Assembly (NCBI GenBank): GCA_947306305.1
Contig: CAMZGI010000002.1
Location: 1 to 57,113 of the forward strand
Reading direction: 5' to 3'
From: an uncultured Fibrobacter sp.
GTDB lineage: Bacteria > Fibrobacterota > Fibrobacteria > Fibrobacterales > Fibrobacteraceae
Length of the DNA stretch: 57,113 nt
The notes beneath the pieces are model-generated. The model ran no database searches, had not been told where the DNA came from, and was given only the letters and a program-made list of their open reading frames with translations. Both the position numbers and the translations under genes were made by a program. Numbering within the stretch: position 1 is the first letter of the stretch; each line of letters starts with the position of its first letter. Below are positions 38,646-48,088 of this stretch, in pieces.

Positions 38646-39389
38646 ATGAATGGAAACTTAAAAAAAGCCATTTGGAAGTGCGCTCTAGCAGCGATGCTTC
38701 TTGCTTCGTCTTCTTTTGCTGGCTACGGTTTCAGCGATTACCGCAACCGCGACCAGTCTCACTTTGTCAAGAAGGATGCCAAGCCGTTCCGTCCTGACAA
38801 GGAAGTTGTCACCGTTGTCATGCGTGAAGCTATTCCGCGTGGTGGTGGATACACTTACCAGTATCCTCGTGAGAACCCCGAGCCGGTGCTTACGGATAAG
38901 TATGCCATGGAAGGAGCTCTCTCCATGGAAATCGAGCTTATCGCAAGCGACTATTCCGGTGTCGCAATTTGTATTGCGGGTTCTGTTGATTTGACTCCTT
39001 ATTTGGAAGAAGGTGTTCTCGAATTTTGGATTAAGGGCGCCCAGGGCGGCGAAAACGCTCTCTTCGTGCTCGTCGATGACGGCGTGAAGAGCAACGGCGA
39101 ATCCCTCCAGGTTAAGCTCCGCTCCAAGAGCCTTGGCGAAATTACGACCGAATGGAAGCATTTCAGCATTCCTCTGAAGCTCTTCGGCAATACTGGTGTT
39201 TACTGGGACGCAAAGAACACGCGCGAAGTGATGCTGCCGTTTAGCTGGGCCAACTTCAAGGGATTCCGTCTCGAAGTCCGCAAGGATGAAAACGAGTCCT
39301 TCAAGGTCTGGATTGACGATGTTGTAATCAAGAAGCACGGTAAACCGTACGAAGGTCCGGCTCATTATCCGTTCCGCAACGAGATTTAA
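38646..39389 (+). CDS. Secreted beta-sandwich (CBM-like) protein
   Basis: Signal peptide MNGNLKKAIWKCALAAMLLASSSFAG; GVLEFWIKGAQGG...FKGFRLEVRKDENESFKVWIDDVVI. Confidence 0.65.
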   Translation: MNGNLKKAIWKCALAAMLLASSSFAGYGFSDYRNRDQSHFVKKDAKPFRPDKEVVTVVMREAIPRGGGYTYQYPRENPEPVLTDKYAMEGALSMEIELIASDYSGVAICIAGSVDLTPYLEEGVLEFWIKGAQGGENALFVLVDDGVKSNGESLQVKLRSKSLGEITTEWKHFSIPLKLFGNTGVYWDAKNTREVMLPFSWANFKGFRLEVRKDENESFKVWIDDVVIKKHGKPYEGPAHYPFRNEI

Positions 39390-39398
39390 GAGGATTTT

Positions 39399-41666
39399 AT
39401 GCGCAAAACAGTTTCTTCCCTTTTATTAGCGTCTAGCCTCGGTGCTGCTTGGGCTCTTCCTCCGCAGTTGCAGCTTGATTCCCTTCACGCTTCGTTGGAT
39501 ACTCTTTCCGGCAACATGGAATCTACGCTCCTCGGTAAGGACGATCTGCCACTGGCGGTCTCCGGTTACATGGCTTTCCGTTTGAAGAACTTCCACTATT
39601 CCGAAGAAAGCCCTTGGATTAAGGACGACAGGGCACGTACAAGCGTCGATGCAGTCTTGAACGTGAACGTTGTCGCCATGCCGAACTCCTACATTACGTT
39701 GTTTACGAACCTTTCGTTCCCGTTCGACTTGAGCGGTATTTATACGAACTTCATGGCGAAGCAGCCGACCAAGGCCCCGTCCAACGATGAACGCGTTTTG
39801 TACGATCACTCTACGGACTACTACACTTCGACCATCAACGAAGAATTGAACGTCGGTGTCGATATCCGTGCAGGTGTCTTTGGCGCTTACATTACTGCTG
39901 GCGGCGTTATTTGGGCTAACGCATCCCCGCTTACCATGTGGGAACGCGAAACCAACCCGCGCTTTGTTTGGCAGTACGAACTTTTCGAAGACGAAAAGAC
40001 CGTTTCTACTTACTATAAAGAAAAAGCATTCAAGCCGGTCAAGGAAGGTGGTCGTGCATTCTGGACGAACCGTTCTTTCGGTGGCGTGTTTGCGAACTTC
40101 TATCAGCTCCCGTATGACTTGAAGGCCCAGTTCCTCGTGTCTCAGCCGATTGATGCCGACATGGCGACCCGCGACGGTCTTCGCATGTACGGTGGCCAGC
40201 CGGGCGAACTCGAAATGATGGGTGGCTACGATTTCCGTGGTACCGTCCTTCATGGCCGTATCGCCAAGGAAAAGATTGCTGACAATCTTACCGTTGGCTT
40301 GAACTACATGGGCGTGACTTACGACGACGCTTCCATTTACGAAGACGAATTCCGTGGACAGTGGGTCGTGAACGGCATGAATCCGGTTCTCCTCAATACT
40401 CATGTTGCAACGCTTGATTTGAAGGGCAACGTTACCCCGAAGCTCTTCTTGATGGCAGACGTGGGCGTGAGCATCACGGACTCCACGGTGTTCTTCTTGC
40501 CTGCAACGCAGGATCCGGCAACGGGCGCTGTGGTTCCGGTCAGAACTTACTATACGGATAAGGACGACTCTAAGAGATCTAGCATAGCTTCTCCGAAGGT
40601 CGGTCTCTATGTCAAGGCGCAGAGCAAGTATATCGAAGGTTGGCCGCTGACTGCAGAACTCGTGTTCTTCCAGCCGGGCTTCTACTCTCCGTATTCTCTT
40701 TCCAACCCGTCCCGCTTCCCGGGATGGCGCAAGGACGAGACCTACCTCAATGCTGGCGCTCTCCGTTATTCTCCGAACATGGCTGGTATCAACTTGAAGT
40801 TGGAACCGAGCTTCAACCGCGGCTACTTTGACTTCCAGTACGCTTTGCACCGCCAGATCGATCCGGGTCAGGACGTGATTGCGTTCAACTACCGCTTGAA
40901 TGGCCGCAACATGTGGGAAAGCACGAACTCCTGGACCAAGCACAAGCCGCTCTTTGTGGCTGACTCTGGTAACAGCTCTGGCGCAGGCTATATCGCACGT
41001 GCCGGCGTCCAGAAGGATGCAGGCGAAGGCGTGAAGATGTACCGTCAGCGCGGCGGTCTCTATGGTGGAACCTGGGAACTTTGGGAATCTTTCGTCGCGT
41101 ACGAAAATGGCCAGCAGGTTGCTAAGGAAGAAGTTCCGATGCATGCCAAGTGGTCCACTTACATGTCCTTCATGGGTGGCTACGATATCGGCCACTGGTT
41201 CGGCACCGACCGCAACATCATGATGACTGCATTCCTCGCTCTCTCTGGTGTTTCTACTTCCTTTGCTCCGCTTGCAGTTTCCGAAAAGACCTTCAACACG
41301 CTCATGATGAGCTTCTATGGTCAGTTCGAGCCGACAGTCGCTGTGACTCCGACCTTCCACATGGTGGGTATCCTCGGTTTCGAAACGTTCAGGTCTGACA
41401 AGGCTTACAGAATGTGCACTGCAGACAACTCTATCAACAAGACTCCTGCAGGCAAGACTTACTACTTCGAAGTGAACCCCTACTACTATGAAAAGGCCCC
41501 GATCAACTACAAGGACTTCGCTATCGGCTTAGGCTTTGACTGGGACTTCTCTGACCGCGTGGGTCTCCACTTCCGTTACAAGTTCATGACGCACTCTGAC
41601 GAAACCATTTCTGAAAATAATTGGCATTCTCATTACATTGCTGCCGAAACGAAGGCTTGGTTCTAA
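39399..41666 (+). CDS. Outer-membrane beta-barrel-type protein
   Basis: Signal peptide, amphipathic alternating strands, C-terminal aromatic (...AAETKAWF). Confidence 0.65.
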   Translation: MRKTVSSLLLASSLGAAWALPPQLQLDSLHASLDTLSGNMESTLLGKDDLPLAVSGYMAFRLKNFHYSEESPWIKDDRARTSVDAVLNVNVVAMPNSYITLFTNLSFPFDLSGIYTNFMAKQPTKAPSNDERVLYDHSTDYYTSTINEELNVGVDIRAGVFGAYITAGGVIWANASPLTMWERETNPRFVWQYELFEDEKTVSTYYKEKAFKPVKEGGRAFWTNRSFGGVFANFYQLPYDLKAQFLVSQPIDADMATRDGLRMYGGQPGELEMMGGYDFRGTVLHGRIAKEKIADNLTVGLNYMGVTYDDASIYEDEFRGQWVVNGMNPVLLNTHVATLDLKGNVTPKLFLMADVGVSITDSTVFFLPATQDPATGAVVPVRTYYTDKDDSKRSSIASPKVGLYVKAQSKYIEGWPLTAELVFFQPGFYSPYSLSNPSRFPGWRKDETYLNAGALRYSPNMAGINLKLEPSFNRGYFDFQYALHRQIDPGQDVIAFNYRLNGRNMWESTNSWTKHKPLFVADSGNSSGAGYIARAGVQKDAGEGVKMYRQRGGLYGGTWELWESFVAYENGQQVAKEEVPMHAKWSTYMSFMGGYDIGHWFGTDRNIMMTAFLALSGVSTSFAPLAVSEKTFNTLMMSFYGQFEPTVAVTPTFHMVGILGFETFRSDKAYRMCTADNSINKTPAGKTYYFEVNPYYYEKAPINYKDFAIGLGFDWDFSDRVGLHFRYKFMTHSDETISENNWHSHYIAAETKAWF

Positions 41667-41681
41667 GGGAGGATGCTAAAG

Positions 41682-43907
41682 ATGAATATGAAAATGAAAA
41701 GAACTTTAATCGCCCTTCTTACTGCTTCGGTGGCCGCATCGGCTTCTGTGGTTGCTGATAATCAAAAGGCCTTGCAGGCGAAGGCTGACAGCGCCAACGC
41801 CAAGCGTGGTGTTGAAATTGGCGGTAGCATTCGTGCTGTAGCGCAGCGCTCCAGTTTTTCGACGGATCAGGACGTTAACGGTGTTAACTCCATGCCGAAT
41901 GTGGAACGCAACGAATTCGTTAGCGCCGACTTGAACTTCGGCTTCCGTCCTTACGAAAACGTCCGTGCGAACGTGATGATGCGTCTCGGTGGCGGCATGC
42001 AGGAATATTTCGCCTCTGCAGCAAAGACAATCGAAGCGAAGTGGCTCAACGTCGAAGGAAACATCGGCAATAACTTCTACTGGGCTGTTGGCGACTTCCG
42101 TCAGGAACTTTCTCCGCTTACGATTTTCAATCCCGGTCTCGACATCATCTACGAACCGACGATTTTTGCCCGCAAGCGTCACATGGCTCAAAAGGAACAG
42201 CTCCTCGAAGGCAACAAGCGTAACCTTCAGGGTGTAAACCTCCAGTTCCGCCAAGAAATCGACCCGATGATTGGCGAAATCCGTGCGGAAGCCTTCCTTG
42301 CCCGCGTGAACCGCGTCTCGGTTCTCGACTTTAGCGGTGCCGAAGGCAACATTCTCCCGAATGACACGTCCGCTTACGGATTCTCCCTTTCTTCCAATAC
42401 GGACAAGTGGGTTGTCGGTGGCAATATCGAACTTCTCCCGATGCAGAAGAACATCTATGTCGGCGTGACTCCGATGTTGATCTTCGACAACGAGAACACC
42501 AAGTCCTATACTTACCGCCATCCGGATCCGTCCAACTTCAACCCGGACGATGAAGAACTTGGTTCTTACGTCCGCCAGTTGGTCAATCCGTACGAAGACG
42601 TCGCTCAGAACACGCTCGTCTTTAGCGGTCGCGTCGGCGCAGACGTGGCTGGTCTCATGAAGAACAACAGCCTGACACTTGACTTCGTTGCCGAATACGC
42701 GATGTCTATGGACAAGCGTCAGAAGATGCAAGAACAGAAGGATGCCGCTGGCGTCGTGACGGGATTTGCTCCTGTTGACGAAACGGTCAATGGTTCTGCA
42801 ATTCTTGCTACGTTGAACGCTGGCTACAAGATTGAAAATTCCTTCAATATCGGCCTTGCTCTCGACTTCGTCCGCAACGACAAGGATTGGTTCAACAACT
42901 TGGCCCAGTCTCCGAGCTTCTTCGCTCAGAGAATCCTCAACTCCGATAAGGATGGAAATACGGTCAAGTATGGCGTGAACTCTCCGCTCTACTCCACCTT
43001 CGATGCCTTGTACAACTACTCTCCGAAGTTCTCTCCGGTAACTCGTTCTTTGGGCACGAATGACGATATGATTAGGGCTGGACAGACTGAAAGCTACAAC
43101 ATCGCTCCGTACAACAAGAACTCTTGGGGCTCCAATGTTTACTCCGCTGCTCAGCTCGCTCTCCTCAGCCAGATGATCGATCCGGCTGTCCAGCTCGCTT
43201 TGCCGAACGGTCTTGCCACTGCAAACCGCATGGGTGTCCGCTCCGTCATCAAGGGCGACTGGCAAGAAAAAGTCGAGTTCCAGGGTCTCGTGAGCGTGTT
43301 CAACCAAGTTGAAAGCGCGAAACCGGATATCGACAAGGTTTCGTTCATGGAATTTGGCGGCGGCGCAAAGATTGACGTCTTCAAGATGGCTGGAATCAGC
43401 AAGGCTTCCGAAATCTCCGCTTCTTACAAGCATTCCGAACAGAAAACGACTCTTGTTGCCGGGTCTCCGACATCTGTGGAACTTGCGGCGGCAGAAGGCA
43501 AGGTCTCTAGCGACTTCCTCAATCTCGGACTTTCGCTCCAGTTCTTGCCGCGCTTAGGCTTTACGGCTGGCTTCCAGATGATCAATTCCGATTACGGTCA
43601 GATCGACGGTGGCACGAAGGGCGGTAACAGCACTGTCGGTCGCGACGTTCCTCTCATGAAGAGCAAGCAGACCCAGTGGATGGTTGGCTTCGACTACGTG
43701 GTTGGCGAAAACGCATGGCTTGCTATCAACTATGGCATGGTCAATGTTTCGAACGACTACAATATTGCTGCTCTTGCAGGAGCTGCTCGCAATATGCCGG
43801 ACTACTACACGCCTGCTACGGTTGCTCCTGGCACTCAGGCTCCTGCGGCTTACAAGCATGAGTTTAGCCAGTCTATCTTTGAAGCTTCCATTAATGTGGA
43901 ATTTTAA
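41682..43907 (+). CDS. Outer-membrane protein, paralogue of 43923-46121
   Basis: Signal peptide; SPLTIFNPGLDIIYEPTIFARKR; ends NVEF; RBS GGGAGG. Confidence 0.65.
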   Translation: MNMKMKRTLIALLTASVAASASVVADNQKALQAKADSANAKRGVEIGGSIRAVAQRSSFSTDQDVNGVNSMPNVERNEFVSADLNFGFRPYENVRANVMMRLGGGMQEYFASAAKTIEAKWLNVEGNIGNNFYWAVGDFRQELSPLTIFNPGLDIIYEPTIFARKRHMAQKEQLLEGNKRNLQGVNLQFRQEIDPMIGEIRAEAFLARVNRVSVLDFSGAEGNILPNDTSAYGFSLSSNTDKWVVGGNIELLPMQKNIYVGVTPMLIFDNENTKSYTYRHPDPSNFNPDDEELGSYVRQLVNPYEDVAQNTLVFSGRVGADVAGLMKNNSLTLDFVAEYAMSMDKRQKMQEQKDAAGVVTGFAPVDETVNGSAILATLNAGYKIENSFNIGLALDFVRNDKDWFNNLAQSPSFFAQRILNSDKDGNTVKYGVNSPLYSTFDALYNYSPKFSPVTRSLGTNDDMIRAGQTESYNIAPYNKNSWGSNVYSAAQLALLSQMIDPAVQLALPNGLATANRMGVRSVIKGDWQEKVEFQGLVSVFNQVESAKPDIDKVSFMEFGGGAKIDVFKMAGISKASEISASYKHSEQKTTLVAGSPTSVELAAAEGKVSSDFLNLGLSLQFLPRLGFTAGFQMINSDYGQIDGGTKGGNSTVGRDVPLMKSKQTQWMVGFDYVVGENAWLAINYGMVNVSNDYNIAALAGAARNMPDYYTPATVAPGTQAPAAYKHEFSQSIFEASINVEF

Positions 43908-43922
43908 TGGGAGGTAACTAGA

Positions 43923-46121
43923 ATGAATTTCAATATGAACATGCGCAAATTTTTACTGACCTCCGCTGTTGCATTCTCGGCTGCGTCTGCTTTTGCCGCC
44001 GAACAGGCCGAGGTTGTTACGCAGCAGAAATCCCTTTTGGAAAAGCTGGATTCTCTCAATGCGGCGGTGCTCGGACTCAAGATTAACGGAACTGCAAAGG
44101 CTGGCGTGCGTGCTTCCTTCAGCTCTTCCGATCAGTATGCAGCTGAATCTCCGACTCAAGAAAATCAGGCTTTCACGGATGCAAACTTGCGCTTGACCGC
44201 TCGTCCGAGTTCCGAGACGATGATTGATGTCCAGCTCCGTTTGCACAAGGATTGGCAGAGCGCCTACGATGAGAACAACAACCCGGTTATCGGCCACTGG
44301 TTCTCTTATGACGGAACGATTCTGAACAATCACGTCGATTTCAACTTGGGCTACATGCGTGTCGGTTACACTCCGCTCACCATTTTCGCTCCGCAGACCG
44401 AAATTCTCCAAGAACCGGAAATCTTCGTGGAAAAGCGTCTCGAAGCCCTTGAAAAGCGCAACTTGGATACGACAAGCCGCCGCTTGATGCAAGGTCTCAA
44501 TGTCGAATACCGTAGCGGCAAGGTCGGTCCGCTGGACCACATTACCGCCCAGCTCACTGGCGCTCGTCTTCGCAATACTGCAAAGAAGCTCGACCAGGTG
44601 TTCTTCGACTTCGACTTTGCTGACCGCTACCTCCTCGGCGCACGTGCAGGAATCCGAAAAGAAGACGGTTATTTCAACGTGAACTTCGTGAACGCGTTTG
44701 ACCGCAAGTTCAGCCGCCGTTCTCGCGCTATCGAATCGTCGGACACCGTCTATTACGATAACAACAGAGTGATTTCTCTCGATGCATTCTACGATTCCAA
44801 GAAGGATCTTTCGAACCTCCCGGTTTCGTTTGGCTTGAACACTGAAGTTGCCTTCTCCAAGTGGAAGGTCGATCGTGACTATGTTGGCAAGGAATACAAG
44901 ACGAGCTACAAGACTGCCGAAACTTCTGTTCCGGGTAGCGCAAACAGCTTCGTCTATATCAAGGCCAATACTTCTACGACTCAGGTTCCTGTCAACGAAG
45001 ACTACCGTGAAGAAGATGGTCAGAGCTTCTACGCTGACTTGTTCTTGAAGGGTAGCGTGAGCGGTGTTGACTTCAAGGTCGATGCTGGCTACTTCCAGAC
45101 GGATTCGAGCTTCTGGTCTGAACAGGCTGCTACTCCGGTTTATCAGGGTGGCGCGAACATCCTCAATGCTAACGCCATCTATGGCAAGGCTACGGATGCA
45201 TTCGGCTCGATCAGCGATGTCATCATGTCCACCTTCGGCGCGTCAAGCCTCGAAAACCTCTACTTCAATGTCTATAACTCCACGACATTGCAGGCGAACA
45301 ACTTGATGACTTCGGGTAGCACGAACGCTCTCACCAACGACGACGAAAGCGGCTACCTCTTCACCCGTCTTGACAACAACTACAAGAACGGCCACTTCTA
45401 CCGCAACGGCTACACCGGTTCTACGGTGAAGAAGATGGAATGGGAACAGGACAAGCTTAAGGATATCGATCCGTCTGTGGGTCTTGCCTTGCCGCTTGGC
45501 CTTGCAACTCCTGACCGTAAGGGCATCTTCGCTAAGGCTGATGTCAACTGGGACGACAAGGTTACCTTCAACGCTCGCGTGAATGTGGCTACTCAGACTT
45601 ACGCTTTGGCTGGTCATGACCCGATCACCTTCGCTCCGGTTTACCAGGAAAACAAGTTCACTGAATTTGCAGTGGGCGCAGGCGTTGACATTGGCGCTAT
45701 TGCCGGTCTTAACGGTCAGCTCCTTTTGCAGGGTTCTTTCGCTAAGGGTTCTGAATCGGCTTACTTGGAACGCACAACGAACCGTATTGTTGGCGGCCTT
45801 ACTTGGGATGTCTGGGGCCCGTTCGCATTGCTCGCCGGTTACCAGAAGTACGAGAAGACGTTCGGCAAGGGCGGCTTCCCGGTTGTCGATGACGGCTTGG
45901 CTTACGCAATCAACTTGACCAAGGCAAGCGAATCCTTGATTATGGGCGGTGTCCGTATCAAGCTTTCTCCGCTGTCTTACGTGTCGTTGCAGTATAGCAG
46001 ATTGACTAATGGAATTGACTTCAACTATGTCATTAACAATCCTGCTTTGCCTGCTGCTGGCGTTGGCAATATTTCGACTACCAAGAACATTATTTCTGCC
46101 GACGTAACGGTTAATTTCTAA
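43923..46121 (+). CDS. Outer-membrane protein, paralogue of 41682-43907
   Basis: Signal peptide; TPLTIFAPQTEILQEPEIFVEKR; ends TVNF; RBS GGGAGGT. Confidence 0.65.
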   Translation: MNFNMNMRKFLLTSAVAFSAASAFAAEQAEVVTQQKSLLEKLDSLNAAVLGLKINGTAKAGVRASFSSSDQYAAESPTQENQAFTDANLRLTARPSSETMIDVQLRLHKDWQSAYDENNNPVIGHWFSYDGTILNNHVDFNLGYMRVGYTPLTIFAPQTEILQEPEIFVEKRLEALEKRNLDTTSRRLMQGLNVEYRSGKVGPLDHITAQLTGARLRNTAKKLDQVFFDFDFADRYLLGARAGIRKEDGYFNVNFVNAFDRKFSRRSRAIESSDTVYYDNNRVISLDAFYDSKKDLSNLPVSFGLNTEVAFSKWKVDRDYVGKEYKTSYKTAETSVPGSANSFVYIKANTSTTQVPVNEDYREEDGQSFYADLFLKGSVSGVDFKVDAGYFQTDSSFWSEQAATPVYQGGANILNANAIYGKATDAFGSISDVIMSTFGASSLENLYFNVYNSTTLQANNLMTSGSTNALTNDDESGYLFTRLDNNYKNGHFYRNGYTGSTVKKMEWEQDKLKDIDPSVGLALPLGLATPDRKGIFAKADVNWDDKVTFNARVNVATQTYALAGHDPITFAPVYQENKFTEFAVGAGVDIGAIAGLNGQLLLQGSFAKGSESAYLERTTNRIVGGLTWDVWGPFALLAGYQKYEKTFGKGGFPVVDDGLAYAINLTKASESLIMGGVRIKLSPLSYVSLQYSRLTNGIDFNYVINNPALPAAGVGNISTTKNIISADVTVNF

Positions 46122-46133
46122 GAGGTGCTGAAA

Positions 46134-46754
46134 ATGAAGAAAATTTACCAGTACACAATGATTCTTTTGGCAGGTGTCTTGGGAGCCTGCTCCTCGATGA
46201 GTGTTAGCGATCCTTATTCAGAAAACCTCCCGGCTGGCTTTGACGTTAATGTCTATATGGCGTTGCATCCTGAGCTTCGCACTGCTCAGATTAGGGATTA
46301 CATTGCGACCAAAAACACGATGTTCAAGGATTCTGTGACTAAGGCGGGCGGCGACTACAACGCATTGAAGGTTACTGACGACGCTGCATTTAACGCAGAT
46401 CCGGCCCAGATTGTTGCAATTTGCGTGCAGGCAAAAATCGCTGAAGCGGTTTGCGCCACGGCATCGACAGACGCTGCTCTTCTGAAAGATATGTTGGCTT
46501 TCAACATTGTTTCTACGACGGCCGATTTGGCTGCGGTGCAGAATATCCCGGTTGACGAAGTCGCGATTTCTCAGCAGTATGTCGTGTTCGGTCAATCTCA
46601 TGGTTGGGCATATAGGTTCTGCGTCGGAGCGGAATCTCAGGGACCGATTCGTCCTGCTGCGTCTGCAGCTCGTGCCGAGAGCACTGATGAATTTGTTGCA
46701 GTTTCTGGAACTTACTGCCGTGGTGAGGATGGCAATGACCATCTGATTCAATAG
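46134..46754 (+). CDS. Lipoprotein of unknown function
   Basis: Lipobox LLAGVLGACSS. Confidence 0.65.
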   Translation: MKKIYQYTMILLAGVLGACSSMSVSDPYSENLPAGFDVNVYMALHPELRTAQIRDYIATKNTMFKDSVTKAGGDYNALKVTDDAAFNADPAQIVAICVQAKIAEAVCATASTDAALLKDMLAFNIVSTTADLAAVQNIPVDEVAISQQYVVFGQSHGWAYRFCVGAESQGPIRPAASAARAESTDEFVAVSGTYCRGEDGNDHLIQ

Positions 46755-46768
46755 GATGAGGTATTCAA

Positions 46769-47827
46769 ATGAACTTTAAAGTTATTACATTGGCTCTCGC
46801 TATGGGCTGCGCTTCTATGGCCCAAGCTGCCGCTGACAAAGTGATTGGCTTCTATCCGTATTGGAGTCAGTATTCTCAGTTCTATGCAAAGGACATCCGC
46901 TACAACTTGGTGACCGACATCCACTATATGTCTGTGACTCCGAATGCCGATGGCACTGTCGCTTTTGCTGACGAATACGATGCCGACAACTTCAAGAACC
47001 TTGTCACCATGTCCAAAGAAAACGGCGTGAAGCTTATCGTGTCGGTGGGCGGCATGGAAGCTGAATCGAACCTCAAGGCTATCGCCTCTTCGGACGAAAC
47101 CCTCTCTGCGTTCGTGACGAACGTCAAGGACTGGCTTGCAACGAATGGTGGCGACGGCGTTGAACTCGACTGGCAGAACCTCACGACGGAAGATACCGAA
47201 GATTACGCCAAGATGCTTAACGCATTCGTCGATGGTCTTACTGGCTCCACGGTGACGGCTGTGATTTACCCGGCTGGTGGCATGGACGCTTACAATGCCG
47301 AAGCATTGAACCGCGCTGCTTATGTGGATGTGTTCATGGCTGACCTTATGAACGAAAGCGAAAGCAGCCTTGTTCCGAACCAGAGCGCAAACTCTGTGCA
47401 AGAAACGCTTAATGCAGTCGCTGCCGCTGGCGTGAACAAGAACCTCCTTGCTCCGGTGGTGTTCCTTTACGGCAAGTCCTTTGCTGGTGCCAAGGGCCTT
47501 GGCACGGGTCACACGGGCGTGGGCAGTGGCAACGAAGGTTACCTCCCGTATGCCGAACTCATGAACCGCTTTGATACGCCGGACTACACGGTGACTTTCG
47601 ATGAAGCTTCCAAGTCCGAAGTGGCTGTGAGCGAAACTGAATCTATCGTGTTCATGGGCATCCCGTCTGTGAAGGCTGTGGCTCAGAACGTCAAGAGCGA
47701 AGGCATGGCTGGCGTTGCTGTCTATGACCTCTCTCAAGACCATTACGAACCGGTTGTGTCGCTCCTTGTGACGGTTGGTCTTGAACTCCGTCCGGGCATC
47801 AACTACAAGGCCTCTGCTAAGAAGTAA
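46769..47827 (+). CDS. Secreted GH18-like protein with degenerate catalytic motif
   Basis: Signal peptide; VIGFYPYWSQYSQF; KLIVSVGG; DGVELDWQ at the DGxDxDxE position. Confidence 0.82.
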   Translation: MNFKVITLALAMGCASMAQAAADKVIGFYPYWSQYSQFYAKDIRYNLVTDIHYMSVTPNADGTVAFADEYDADNFKNLVTMSKENGVKLIVSVGGMEAESNLKAIASSDETLSAFVTNVKDWLATNGGDGVELDWQNLTTEDTEDYAKMLNAFVDGLTGSTVTAVIYPAGGMDAYNAEALNRAAYVDVFMADLMNESESSLVPNQSANSVQETLNAVAAAGVNKNLLAPVVFLYGKSFAGAKGLGTGHTGVGSGNEGYLPYAELMNRFDTPDYTVTFDEASKSEVAVSETESIVFMGIPSVKAVAQNVKSEGMAGVAVYDLSQDHYEPVVSLLVTVGLELRPGINYKASAKK

Positions 47828-47850
47828 TTGCTTAAGCACAAAAGTTTGAA

Positions 47851-47881
47851 AATCCTCGCGGAACCCCGCGAGGATTTTTTG
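47851..47881 (+). terminator. Rho-independent terminator of the OM/GH18 operon
   Basis: AATCCTCGCGG-AACC-CCGCGAGGATT + T-run. Confidence 0.9.
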
Positions 47882-48088
47882 TAATAGTTCTCTCGTCTTT
47901 GTACTTTCACTTCGTTCAAGTACCAACTGCTAGGCTCGGCAATAGGCTTGCAAGCAATCCCGCTTCACTCGCCTTACGCCGTTGTCGTCTCTCGTCTTTC
48001 GTCTGTTACCATAGTAAACATTAAAGTGAGCATCCTCAATACATTTTTACAAAATTAAAGGTATCTTTATAAAAAAGTGAGGTTTTGT

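Noticed and set aside
39426-41360. 644-aa minus-strand ORF
   Set aside because: Antisense shadow of the outer-membrane protein gene with RBS and signal peptide
41706-43433. 575-aa minus-strand ORF
   Set aside because: Antisense shadow of the paralogous OM protein gene
46748-47926. 392-aa minus-strand ORF
   Set aside because: Antisense to the GH18-like gene and reads through its terminator
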